Shown piece by piece: positions 1 to 7,024 of a stretch of DNA of 64,000 nucleotides (its first letter is position 1; each line of letters starts with the position of its first letter). Below the pieces are notes generated by a model. That model was not told the DNA's origin. It worked only from the letters and a program-made list of their open reading frames with translations, and searched no databases. Both the position numbers and the translations under genes were made by a program. This stretch comes from Brevibacillus antibioticus (GTDB lineage Bacteria; Bacillota; Bacilli; Brevibacillales; Brevibacillaceae): assembly GCF_005217615.1 (NCBI RefSeq), contig NZ_SZNK01000001.1:5752501-5816500 (forward strand). The letters are read 5' to 3'.

Positions 1-75
1 ATAATAAAAGTATCGGAACTAAAAGCCCAATAGAGCAAAACGTAACGATAGGGACACAAAACGGCAGTCAATTTA

Positions 76-116
76 TGAACTGCACCCCGTCAAGTAGACA
101 GTACAAATAATAAAAA
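76..116 (+). repeat. IS terminal inverted repeat, orfB end
   Basis: This repeat pairs with 1701-1741 on the opposite strand. Shared blocks are TGC/CCCC near the tip, the central GTAGACAG and the inner AAATAATAAAAA. The two ends differ by 10 substitutions in 41 positions and no gaps. Confidence 0.88.
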
Positions 117-117
117 T

Positions 118-1032
118 TTAGGCGGCCTTGGTCCTGAACTCCATCGGACTGAGGTCGTTTAGTTTTGCTTGTAATCGTTCGTAATTGTAAAAGTGGATAT
201 AGGCCTCAATATCTCTCTCAAGTTCCTCAAAAGTATGGTACGTGTGCAAATAGTACTTCTCACATTTGAGGGTCCCCCAAAAAGATTCCATTGGGCCGTT
301 ATCGATACATCGTCCCACACGGGACATGCTCTGGATTATGTTGTTGTCATCCAAAAGTTTCTTAAAGCCAAAGGAGGTGTATTGGTAGCCTCGGTCGCTA
401 TGAAGCATGGGGCTACTTCCTGGTGCTGCCTGCAAGGCCCGTTTCAATGTCTGGAATACAAGTGGATTGTTATTGGAACGCCCTAATACATAGGCGACGA
501 TGGATTTATCATGAAGGTCGAGAATAGCACTTAAATACGCTTTCTGGCCGTTACCGTACTTGAATTCCGTTACATCGGTGAGCCACTTTTCATTCGGTGC
601 ATCGGCATGGAATTTACGGTTTAGTAGGTTTTCCGCCACCTGCTGCGGCGTGGCGTTTGTGTACTTCTTTTTCTTTCTCCGGATAACAGACTGGATTCCC
701 ATTACCTTCATTAACCGTTCTACGCGCTTATGGTTAATGGTTTTTCTGGTTTGTTTTCGCATATGGAGGGTTAATTGACGGTATCCAAAGGTGTGCTCCA
801 CTTTCTCATAGATGGTCATCATCACCTGGGTAAACTTCTCATTCTCCATCTCTCGAGGACTGGGTTTGCGATTTAGCCACTTGTAATAGCTTGAGCGTGC
901 AATTCCTGCAATTTTACATAGGAGTTGAACGCTAATTGATGCATCCTTTTGAAGCGCTTGGATGGCAAGGTAAATTGTTTCCTGCCGTGTCTGATTTAGC
1001 GTCGCCTTCTTTCTAGCTCCTCTAACTTTTTT
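118..1032 (-). CDS. IS3-family transposase OrfB (DDE domain), expressed by frameshift
   Basis: This frame encodes the catalytic half of the transposase. The rve-type DDE residues are visible as TDVTEF (first Asp), LHSDRG (second Asp) and DNGPMESFWGTLK (Glu), and the C-terminus LSPMEFR is typical of the family. An ATG exists at 849, but the same frame stays open upstream to the slippery heptamer at 1026-1032, and that stretch reads as the normal N-terminal region of OrfB (an HTH with RSSYYKWL). The active product is therefore expected to be an OrfA-OrfB fusion made by -1 frameshifting. About 304 codons follow the slip point. No stop or deletion is seen. Confidence 0.92.
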   Translation of the reverse strand, partial: KKVRGARKKATLNQTRQETIYLAIQALQKDASISVQLLCKIAGIARSSYYKWLNRKPSPREMENEKFTQVMMTIYEKVEHTFGYRQLTLHMRKQTRKTINHKRVERLMKVMGIQSVIRRKKKKYTNATPQQVAENLLNRKFHADAPNEKWLTDVTEFKYGNGQKAYLSAILDLHDKSIVAYVLGRSNNNPLVFQTLKRALQAAPGSSPMLHSDRGYQYTSFGFKKLLDDNNIIQSMSRVGRCIDNGPMESFWGTLKCEKYYLHTYHTFEELERDIEAYIHFYNYERLQAKLNDLSPMEFRTKAA

Positions 1033-1673
1033 AAGAATGCATTTTCCGCCCGAAGTCGCTCAATTTCGTACTCCATCTTCTTCATCTTGAGTTTCTGTTG
1101 ATCGGCCTCTGTTAACTCCTCCGGAGTTTTCTTTCTCCCTCGGCTATCCTTTAACGCATCCTGACCGCCATCTCCGAACTTCTTCACCCATTGGTATACT
1201 TGCTGGTAGGAGACCTGAAAATGTTCAGCTGTCTTTTGGTAATTATGTTCATGTGCCAGACAATACTGGACAATCTCAATCCGTTCTTGCCAAGTCGTAG
1301 AGCGACTCTTTGTCATAGCTTTTGCTTCCCCTTTATAGGCTTTTAAGCTGCTATGACCATTATACTTGTTGATCCAATTAAAAAGCTGTCTCGTGCTAGC
1401 AATCTTGTATTTATCGATGATCTGGTACTGAGACAATCCCCCCTCAAGGTAATCCATTACCGCTCGGAGCTTAAGCTCAGCACTATAGCGTTGAAGATGC
1501 GTACGACGCTCTAACCCTTCATATCCATACATCTTGTACCGACGCTGCCATTTCATTAAAGTCGTCTTGTTAATCTCATATTTCTTCGCAGCTGCCAGGA
1601 AACCAATTTCCCCATTTGATACTTCTTCGAGAATGGCGAGTTTCTCGAAAGCATTATATTTACCTCTAGACAT
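996..1673 (-). CDS. IS3-family transposase OrfA (DNA-binding)
   Basis: A 225-residue OrfA with two successive helix-turn-helix segments (about residues 1-60, containing AAKKYEINKTTLMKW, and about 110-165, containing TAEHFQVSYQQVYQWV). A C-terminal leucine-zipper-like helix (MEYEIERLRAENAFLKKLEEL) ends at the frameshift site. It binds the terminal repeats and multimerises with OrfAB. It is longer than the roughly 100-residue OrfA of other IS3 subgroups, which fits the IS150 group. Its stop lies in the region where OrfB continues in the -1 frame. Confidence 0.92.
   Translation of the reverse strand: MSRGKYNAFEKLAILEEVSNGEIGFLAAAKKYEINKTTLMKWQRRYKMYGYEGLERRTHLQRYSAELKLRAVMDYLEGGLSQYQIIDKYKIASTRQLFNWINKYNGHSSLKAYKGEAKAMTKSRSTTWQERIEIVQYCLAHEHNYQKTAEHFQVSYQQVYQWVKKFGDGGQDALKDSRGRKKTPEELTEADQQKLKMKKMEYEIERLRAENAFLKKLEELERRRR
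1026..1032 (-). promoter_or_regulatory. Programmed -1 frameshift site A-AAA-AAG
   Basis: On the minus strand the OrfA codons AAA AAG are preceded by A, giving the classic heptamer A AAA AAG. Slipping by -1 joins OrfA directly to the OrfB frame, with no stop in between. AGGAG follows a few bases downstream. The sequence and frames are seen directly; use as a slip site is known for the IS3 family. Confidence 0.85.
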
Positions 1674-1700
1674 GAAAAAGCTCCCCTCACAATAGCAAGC

Positions 1701-1741
1701 TTTTTATTATTTCGCCTGTCTACCGTATGGGGAGCATATCA
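1701..1741 (-). repeat. IS terminal inverted repeat, orfA end
   Basis: The partner of 76-116. It is followed by the TTA target duplication (1742-1744) and the second half of the interrupted hairpin. Confidence 0.88.
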
Positions 1742-1784
1742 TTAATCGGCTGCCGTTTCTCTATGCCAGGCAAATGTCCACCCG

Positions 1785-3062
1785 TTAATTCGTTATCATA
1801 ACCGAAGGAGTAGCAGTTCGCACGAAGATGATTGCATCAAAAGCTTTTGCCGGAATCATCTGCAACGTATACATCTTCTCCATTTTTCCATACCATCCAC
1901 TAAAAACATCACCAATTGCACTGATGGACTGGGCTTTATTCAGATAGGTGTAAAAATCCGCATGATGCTTTGCCTTGGAAAAATCAAGGAATGCATCCGC
2001 CATCCCTGTCTGTGCAAACAAAACAGCTAGCCGATCTTTGCCACTATTCTTCACAGTAAACGCTTTGCGCTCATTGGTAGAGGCGTCATTCGCAAGGAAG
2101 GTGCTTTCGTAGAATTCACTTCCGATGGCGTAATACTGGTCTCCCAAAGCTTTTGCGAGATGTGCCCCCATGCAGGTCGTCATTCCTGCGGTAGTGGAGG
2201 TCTTTTCTATGTGTCCATTATGTCCGGCGATGAACAGGTTATTGTGACCGTACTGTTTCTTTTCAAACGATAAAATCCACATCACTTTTTCCGCCATATA
2301 GCGATCACGGGTGTTGCCATAGTTCGTATTTGTTCCGCGCAGTGTAGCGTTTTGCTTGATGGATTCTGCGAAGGCGAAAGCCAGCTCATATTCTTTCATA
2401 GAGCTTTTCGCGATGTAAACAGATTGGTGTTGTTTCATCTGCTCCATCAAGCTTCTTATGTGGGAGAGCGCTTCCTGTACGAGGGCGGTCTTTTGATCAT
2501 ACACCGTCTTATCATTCAGATTCGTAAGCAACTTCTCATACTTGGTTGCGAGTGTCGGATCAACTTTTTTCAAAAAGGAGAATAGCCCGTTTTTGTTATG
2601 GTCATAGCGTTGCATGTCAAAGCCATAGAAATGAATTTGATCTTTGGCATCTCGCTTCTCATTAAAGGAGCGCATCCAAGAGAGAAGGGCGGCCATTTCT
2701 TCTGTTTGGTAAATCGTAAATCCGATGGCTTTTGCGGCATCCTGCGCAGTTCCGCTGCCGCCTAAAATGTATTCATTGACCTTTTGGCCACCGCCAAAAT
2801 CGCCTTCAATGGCAAATACGCGATATCCTTGTTTTTCTACCAGATGCTTAAAAATATCTAACTTCAGCGTAGTAAATTGCTTGTTGCCATGCGTGGCTTC
2901 TCCAAACCCGATGATGGTTTTGGCAGGAAGCTCCATTTTTGAAACTGGGACAAGGTTAGATTGCAATGACTGCTGCAAGGTGTTGGCTGATGCAGATTGG
3001 AAACCCGTCAGTACACTCAGCACGATGAACAAGCTTAGGGTGATCAGGAGTTTTCTTTTCAT
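1785..3062 (-). CDS. Secreted erythromycin esterase-like protein
   Basis: A 425-residue member of the erythromycin esterase (EreA/EreB, Pfam Erythro_esteras) superfamily. Family landmarks are GFGEATHG (about residues 52-59, with the essential His), AIEGDFGGG, HFYGFDMQ and AGHNGHIEK. An N-terminal signal peptide (KRK, a hydrophobic stretch, then SASA) suggests export, unlike the cytoplasmic resistance enzymes EreA and EreB. Macrolide hydrolysis is therefore uncertain and another ester substrate is plausible. The start is supported by AGAGAGA just upstream. A TATAAT box lies at 3125-3130 on the minus strand with a poor -35. Its terminator has been split by the IS downstream. Confidence 0.85.
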   Translation of the reverse strand: MKRKLLITLSLFIVLSVLTGFQSASANTLQQSLQSNLVPVSKMELPAKTIIGFGEATHGNKQFTTLKLDIFKHLVEKQGYRVFAIEGDFGGGQKVNEYILGGSGTAQDAAKAIGFTIYQTEEMAALLSWMRSFNEKRDAKDQIHFYGFDMQRYDHNKNGLFSFLKKVDPTLATKYEKLLTNLNDKTVYDQKTALVQEALSHIRSLMEQMKQHQSVYIAKSSMKEYELAFAFAESIKQNATLRGTNTNYGNTRDRYMAEKVMWILSFEKKQYGHNNLFIAGHNGHIEKTSTTAGMTTCMGAHLAKALGDQYYAIGSEFYESTFLANDASTNERKAFTVKNSGKDRLAVLFAQTGMADAFLDFSKAKHHADFYTYLNKAQSISAIGDVFSGWYGKMEKMYTLQMIPAKAFDAIIFVRTATPSVMITN

Positions 3063-3192
3063 ATCAATCTCTCTTTCTTGAAGGGATTACTGTGAAACGG
3101 GTGGATTTTCTTACCATTTACACAATTATACTCCTTCTTGATAGAATTTACCTACAGTGAATTCTTTTCTGTGGAGTCTCAGCCGAAATGTA

Positions 3193-3230
3193 AAAACGCA
3201 CCTGGATTGAATTATCCCCCGGTGCGTTTT
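3193..3230 (-). terminator. Intrinsic terminator of the GNAT gene
   Basis: The arms AAAACGCACC (3193-3202) and GGTGCGTTTT (3221-3230) form a perfect 10-bp stem. On the minus strand it is followed by TTTTTA and lies 8 nt after the acetyltransferase stop codon. Confidence 0.85.
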
Positions 3231-3237
3231 CCATTTG

Positions 3238-3816
3238 CTATTTCAAATACTTCGCTCGATACTCGTTTGCCAGCATGGACATGAGAATGGAGTCGTGATA
3301 GGCGTGGTTGTAATAAAGCGCTTGTCGCTGTACACCTTCACGCTGGAAGCCGAGCTTTTCATACGTATGGATGGCGCGTTCGTTAAAGGCGAATACGTTT
3401 AGCTCGATGCGGTGTAGATTGAGGATGCCAAAACCATAATCGAGCATCAGCAGAAGGGCTTCGCTTCCGTAGCCTTTGCCTTGATAGGCATTTTGATCAA
3501 TCGAAATTCGAATGAAGGCGTTGCGATTTTTCGAATCGATATCCCCGATTTGGACGTCGCCAATCACCTGATCATTTTCACACAGGCAGATCAATAAGAG
3601 GACACTGGAAGAGTCCTGGCCTTTGTTCGCGATGTACTGGTGGATTTGCTCACGCGTGAAATGTTTTTGTGTACCAGTCAGCATCCGCGTTTCCTTGTTG
3701 AACAAGGAGCGGAAGTATAATTCGGTATCTTCTGTGCCAATTGGTCGCAAAAAGACACGTTCTCCTTCTAAAAAGCGAACCGCTGCACTTTTATCCTCAT
3801 GTTGTGTCATAGACAT
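3238..3816 (-). CDS. GNAT-family N-acetyltransferase (RimJ/RimL type)
   Basis: A 192-residue acetyl-CoA-dependent acetyltransferase. It shows the RimJ-like N-terminus (RVFLRPIGTEDTELYFRSL), the acetyl-CoA loop QGKGYGSEALLLMLDYGF and the C-terminal HRIELNVFAFNERAIHTYEKLGF motif. The frame is open further upstream, but AGGAGG 7 nt before the ATG at 3816 (MSMTQ) decides the start; the upstream extension would overlap the divergent mocR promoter. MocR-type genes often control a divergent neighbour, so this gene is a candidate target of 3932-5353. The substrate is unknown. Confidence 0.88.
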   Translation of the reverse strand: MSMTQHEDKSAAVRFLEGERVFLRPIGTEDTELYFRSLFNKETRMLTGTQKHFTREQIHQYIANKGQDSSSVLLLICLCENDQVIGDVQIGDIDSKNRNAFIRISIDQNAYQGKGYGSEALLLMLDYGFGILNLHRIELNVFAFNERAIHTYEKLGFQREGVQRQALYYNHAYHDSILMSMLANEYRAKYLK

Positions 3817-3931
3817 AGTCGTTGTCCTCCTGTTCGTTAAAAACTTCTTTTTCTTAGGATAACGAGCAAGTGTATACTTGAAAATGTGCAGTTTTGTAAA
3901 AATGAAAAGGACAGATGGAGGGGGAATCGAG

Positions 3932-5353
3932 ATGCTCTTGACCCCAAACTGGCAGGAAAATGACAACGAGCCGCAGTACGTACAGCTTTATGCTTATTTG
4001 AAAAAGGAAATCGTTGCAGGACGCTTGGCGGTGAGTAGCAAGCTGCCGTCCGTTCGCAAGCTGGCTGACCTGCTGGGCTTAAGCACAACGCCCGTGGAGA
4101 TGGCATACCAGCAGTTGCTTTCGGAAGGTTTTATTCAAAGCAAACCGCGCAGTGGATACTATGTAGAGAAACTGCCTGATCCAGAGGTGAAGCCGGGAGC
4201 TGGTGCGAGCATACAAACCATCCAGCGGCCTATGCTGCGTGACGAGCGGGAATACGTCTATGACTTTCATCTCTCCCGCAATGATTTTTCGCTATTTCCA
4301 ACCATGATTTGGCGGCGTTTGTACAATGAGACGCTTCACATAGAGCAGCAGGAGAATCTCTTTTATGGAGATCCGCAAGGGGAGGCTGGACTCAGGAAGC
4401 AAATCGCTGACTACTTGCACAGGTACAGGGGTGTCGCCTGTTCGCCGAATCAAGTGGTGATTGGGGCGGGCCAGTTTGGCTTGCTGTCCTTGATCTGTTT
4501 GATGGTAAAGCCACAATTCCACCGCATCGGTGTAGAAAATCCGGGGTATTTGTTGTTTGCCAATACGTTTCGCCAGCATGGATACGACGTGTTGCCGATT
4601 TCACTGACAGAGGACGGAATAAGCGTCAGTGAGCTATATGAGTCAGGGGTTAGCTTGGCTGCCGTTTCGTCGGCTCATCAATACCCACGTGGGATGATCA
4701 TGCCCATATCCAAGCGATTGCAATTGCTCGAATGGGCCAAAAGTGTGGGAGGGTACATCATCGAAGACGATTATGACGGAGAATTTCGTTACCATGGCAG
4801 ACCGATTCCGTCTATGCAAGGCTTGCTCCCGCATGCGAATGTCATTTATATGGGGAGTTTTGCGCAGGTGTTGGCGCCTGCAGTAGGTATTTGGTACATG
4901 GTCTTGCCAGAATCTCTGCTGGATACGTACTACAACCTGCTGCGCGAGACACTGCTGGAACCATCCTCATCCCGACTGCATCAACGGACGATGGAAGCCT
5001 TTATGGAAAAAGGATATTTCGAAAAGCATGTCCGCAAAATGCGCAAGCTGTACCGTAAAAAGCATGATGCGCTTCTGCTGGCTGTGCACAAGCATTTTGG
5101 CGAAAGAGCGACAGTTATCGGAGCCGATGCGGGCTTTCACGTCCTGCTGCGGGTAAACAGCGAGCGAAGCGAAGAGGAGCTGAAAAAGCTGGCGATTCAG
5201 GCAGGTGTGAGAGCCTCGTCCGCATCGTTTACATGGCTGGTGCCACCCAATCCCTTGCCAAAAGAGTTTTTCCTCGGCTTCGCGGGCATTCCTTTGGAAA
5301 AAATCGATCCTGGTATCGAGGCACTGAGACAAGCGTGGTTTGGAGATTGTTGA
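3932..5353 (+). CDS. MocR/GabR-type regulator with a degenerate PLP site
   Basis: A 473-residue regulator: a GntR-type winged helix (about residues 15-80, LPSVRKLADLLGLSTTPVEMAYQQL) fused to an aminotransferase fold-I domain. The start is the ATG preceded by GGAGGGGG. The domain keeps SSAHQYPRG, IIEDDYDGEFRY and the C-terminal FHVLLRV motif. At the lysine that should bind PLP it reads GSFAQ instead of the usual GTFSK: position 312 is Gln, and seven residues on the expected Arg is Gly. Either it no longer makes the usual Schiff base or it responds to another ligand. It is divergent from the GNAT gene, its probable target. Confidence 0.9.
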   Translation: MLLTPNWQENDNEPQYVQLYAYLKKEIVAGRLAVSSKLPSVRKLADLLGLSTTPVEMAYQQLLSEGFIQSKPRSGYYVEKLPDPEVKPGAGASIQTIQRPMLRDEREYVYDFHLSRNDFSLFPTMIWRRLYNETLHIEQQENLFYGDPQGEAGLRKQIADYLHRYRGVACSPNQVVIGAGQFGLLSLICLMVKPQFHRIGVENPGYLLFANTFRQHGYDVLPISLTEDGISVSELYESGVSLAAVSSAHQYPRGMIMPISKRLQLLEWAKSVGGYIIEDDYDGEFRYHGRPIPSMQGLLPHANVIYMGSFAQVLAPAVGIWYMVLPESLLDTYYNLLRETLLEPSSSRLHQRTMEAFMEKGYFEKHVRKMRKLYRKKHDALLLAVHKHFGERATVIGADAGFHVLLRVNSERSEEELKKLAIQAGVRASSASFTWLVPPNPLPKEFFLGFAGIPLEKIDPGIEALRQAWFGDC

Positions 5354-5378
5354 CAAGGCATGCGTACGCCGTTATGCT
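5350..5378 (+). promoter_or_regulatory. SigA promoter of the tetR-SMR operon
   Basis: TTGACA (5350-5355) and TATGCT (5373-5378) are separated by 17 bp. The -35 overlaps the stop codon of mocR. The promoter is immediately followed by the palindrome at 5392-5419 and the TetR-family gene. Confidence 0.8.
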
Positions 5379-5391
5379 AAAAGTACGTTTT

Positions 5392-5419
5392 GGAAAATAT
5401 GAAAAACATAATATTTTCC
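5392..5419 (+). promoter_or_regulatory. Probable TetR-family operator
   Basis: A perfect 9-bp inverted repeat, GGAAAATAT (5392-5400) and ATATTTTCC (5411-5419), with a 10-bp spacer. It lies between the -10 box and the ribosome binding site of the TetR-type gene, the position of an autoregulatory operator. The palindrome is seen; its ligand protein is inferred. Confidence 0.65.
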
Positions 5420-5442
5420 TTGTTTTCCGAGGGGGCAAGAAC

Positions 5443-6012
5443 ATGCAGGAGAGAATCCTACAATGCGCTTATCATGAGATTGAGACTAAGGGCGTCCGTT
5501 TTACCATGTCTGATTTAGCTCGGCGCGCGGGTGTTAGCACCAAGACGTTGTATGCGAGCTTTCCATCGAAAGAGGCCTTGATCACCAAAGTCATTGAAGA
5601 AAACATCGAGGATTTGCGTAAAGAGGAAGATCGGATTTTGCATGATCCTGACCTCGATTTGGTAGAAAAGATGCGACAGCTTCTGGCACTGATTCCGAAC
5701 AACTTCTCACGAACCGACCTGCGCGTGTGGTACGAGCTGAAGCGCTACTATCCTGAGCAATGGAAGCTAATCGACGAGTTCAATCAACAGGAATGGGAGC
5801 ATGTTCGGATCATTCTGGAGCAAGGGATGGAGGAGGGCGTGTTTCGTTGTATCCAGCTTCCGATCTTGATTCAGATGTATACCGGGACACTCAACCAACT
5901 GATTGATCAGCAGTTGGCGAACCAGCATCATGTGACGATTGGCGAAGCACTGGATGCGGTCATCGATATTTTACTAGGCGGCATCATAGATTCTTCGTCT
6001 TCAAACAAGTAA
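5443..6012 (+). CDS. TetR-family transcriptional regulator
   Basis: A 189-residue repressor with the TetR N-terminal HTH (residues about 3-50: FTMSDLARRAGVSTKTLYASFPSKEALI) and a helical ligand domain. The start ATG is preceded by GAGGGGGC; a longer frame reaches back into mocR but is not needed. It is cotranscribed with the SMR transporter 14 nt downstream, so it most likely represses its own efflux operon through 5392-5419. The gene set resembles B. subtilis yvaF-yvaE-yvaD (regulator, SMR pump, DUF5360). Confidence 0.88.
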   Translation: MQERILQCAYHEIETKGVRFTMSDLARRAGVSTKTLYASFPSKEALITKVIEENIEDLRKEEDRILHDPDLDLVEKMRQLLALIPNNFSRTDLRVWYELKRYYPEQWKLIDEFNQQEWEHVRIILEQGMEEGVFRCIQLPILIQMYTGTLNQLIDQQLANQHHVTIGEALDAVIDILLGGIIDSSSSNK

Positions 6013-6026
6013 GTAGGGGGAACATA

Positions 6027-6389
6027 ATGAGTTGGATCTATCTATTAATGGCCATTTTGCTAGAGGTGGCTGGAACAACATCGATGAAGCTGTCTGACGG
6101 GCTGAGCAAGCCTGTCCCCAGTGTGATGATGTTTATCTTTTATATTTTGTGCTTCTCGTCGCTGAGTCTGGCGCTCAAGGAAATGGAGGTCGGGACTGCC
6201 TATGCCATCTGGTCGGGTCTCGGCACGGCGATCATCGCGGTCATTGGTGTGGTGGTCTTCAAGGACGCCTTCACTGTCAAAAAATTGATTGCTGTCGGAC
6301 TGATCATCGTGGGCTGTGTGCTGTTGAATCTGGGAGACACTTCTCATGCGCAATCTTCTAAAGATACAGGAGTAGCTGAGGCAAAATGA
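6027..6389 (+). CDS. SMR-family small multidrug efflux protein
   Basis: A 120-residue, four-helix EmrE/SugE-type membrane protein. The essential membrane Glu sits in helix 1 (ILLEVAGTTSMKLSDG, Glu13), and helices 3-4 show GTAYAIWSGLGTAIIAVIG and KLIAVGLIIVGCVLLNL. It probably works as a dimer exchanging protons for a cationic drug or guanidinium-like solute. It lies between the TetR-type gene and a DUF5360 gene whose start overlaps its stop codon (ATGA). The exact subclass cannot be fixed by eye. Confidence 0.9.
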   Translation: MSWIYLLMAILLEVAGTTSMKLSDGLSKPVPSVMMFIFYILCFSSLSLALKEMEVGTAYAIWSGLGTAIIAVIGVVVFKDAFTVKKLIAVGLIIVGCVLLNLGDTSHAQSSKDTGVAEAK

Positions 6390-6808
6390 GTGAGAAAAAT
6401 GTAAGAGCATTACTAGTGTTCTTCTGGGTTACCGATGTGGTTTTTGTCGTATACTGGCTCGTTACATTTTTGGAGCTTCTCCCTGTGGAATATCTGTATC
6501 AGGATTACTATGACCCCAATTTGCTCGCATGGAACCTGTCCTTTTTTCCATTGGATATTTTCATTTCCATCACGGGCTTTGCCAGTCTGTACGCCTACCG
6601 CAGAGGACGGCACATCTGGAAGCCGCTGGCCATGCTGTCGCTCGTTTTGACGTCCTGTTCGGGTTTGCAGGCAATCGCTTTTTGGGCGTTCAAGGCAGAT
6701 TTTGATTGGTCCTGGTGGATTCCGAACCTGTACCTGTTGATTTACCCGTTATTCTTTTTGCCGGGCTTGATGCGAGAACTGGCAAAAGTGAAGGAAAGGG
6801 ATTATTGA
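6386..6808 (+). CDS. DUF5360 (YvaD-like) four-helix membrane protein
   Basis: A 140-residue protein with four predicted membrane segments (about 8-30, 48-70, 76-98, 107-128). It is translationally coupled to the SMR gene through an ATGA overlap. It resembles B. subtilis YvaD, which is encoded beside the SMR protein YvaE. Function is unknown; coupling suggests an accessory role to the pump. The glpF promoter -35 overlaps its last codons. Confidence 0.75.
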   Translation: MSEKNVRALLVFFWVTDVVFVVYWLVTFLELLPVEYLYQDYYDPNLLAWNLSFFPLDIFISITGFASLYAYRRGRHIWKPLAMLSLVLTSCSGLQAIAFWAFKADFDWSWWIPNLYLLIYPLFFLPGLMRELAKVKERDY

Positions 6809-6834
6809 CAAATTTTGAAAAGTGGCTATATAGT
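6805..6834 (+). promoter_or_regulatory. SigA promoter of glpF-glpK
   Basis: TTGACA (6805-6810) is followed by TATAGT (6829-6834, 18-bp spacing) or TATATA (6827-6832, 16 bp). It overlaps the end of the DUF5360 gene and precedes the antitermination leader. Confidence 0.7.
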
Positions 6835-6837
6835 AGG

Positions 6838-6934
6838 TCTTAAGTTAATAGTGCTGTGGAGATTGGGAGATCAGCTAATATTTGCAAAATGAGGGCATAG
6901 GCTCTTGGTTTGCGAGTATTAGCTTTTTTATTTT
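6838..6934 (+). promoter_or_regulatory. GlpP-dependent antitermination leader of glpF
   Basis: The leader contains TTAAGTTAATAGTGCTGTGG followed by AGATTGGGAGATCAGC, then an intrinsic terminator: left arm 6873-6888 (AGCTAATATTTGCAAA), right arm 6909-6924 and TTTTTATTTT. The GCTG at 6853-6856 can instead pair with CAGC at 6872-6875, which overlaps the left terminator arm, so the two folds exclude each other. The same box occurs before glpD (9440-9475). In B. subtilis GlpP with glycerol-3-phosphate relieves termination in the glp leaders. Confidence 0.85.
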
Positions 6935-6967
6935 CTCTCCAGACAAACCACAAAGGAGTTGGCGGAT

Positions 6968-6981
6968 TGTAAGCGCTTTAC
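6968..6981 (+). promoter_or_regulatory. cre-like site (CcpA) before glpF
   Basis: TGTAAGCGCTTTAC matches the cre consensus TGWNANCGNTNWCA except at the last two positions. It lies between the leader terminator and glpF. Near-identical sites occur at 51176 and 56830. Catabolite control of glpFK is known in Bacillus; the site itself is inferred. Confidence 0.5.
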
Positions 6982-7024
6982 GGGAGTAGGTTTACAATTT
7001 TTTCAAAAAGGGGGAGGATGGGGC

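Larger units (their letters stand above)
76..1741 (-). mobile_element. Complete IS3-family (IS150-group) insertion sequence
   Basis: A 1666-bp element with imperfect terminal inverted repeats of about 41 bp (31 of 41 match), both beginning 5'-TGA and sharing CCCC, GTAGACAG and AAATAATAAAAA blocks. It is flanked by a 3-bp direct repeat, TTA at 73-75 and 1742-1744, the target-duplication size usual for the IS150 group. It carries orfA (two N-terminal helix-turn-helix regions) and orfB (DDE integrase), joined by an A-AAA-AAG slippery site. Both frames are open and the ends are intact, so the copy is probably functional. The ends were placed by analogy with IS150, whose tip reads TGTACTGCACCC. 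Confidence 0.93.
59..1758 (-). terminator. Intrinsic terminator of the esterase gene, split by the IS
   Basis: The arms AAACGGCAG (59-67) and CTGCCGTTT (1750-1758) are perfect reverse complements lying on either side of the insertion sequence. Removing 76-1741 and one copy of the TTA duplication restores a 9-bp stem with a loop of about 13 nt. Read on the minus strand this is followed by TTTTGTG, as in an intrinsic terminator. It would lie about 27 nt past the stop codon of the minus-strand esterase gene (1785-3062). The hairpin geometry is seen directly; terminator function is inferred. Confidence 0.75.

Noticed and set aside
81-1736. Narrower IS boundaries at the TGC-CCCC repeats
   Set aside because: These give no target duplication. 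Extending to the TGA tips at 76 and 1741 matches the IS150 tip and yields a 3-bp TTA duplication.
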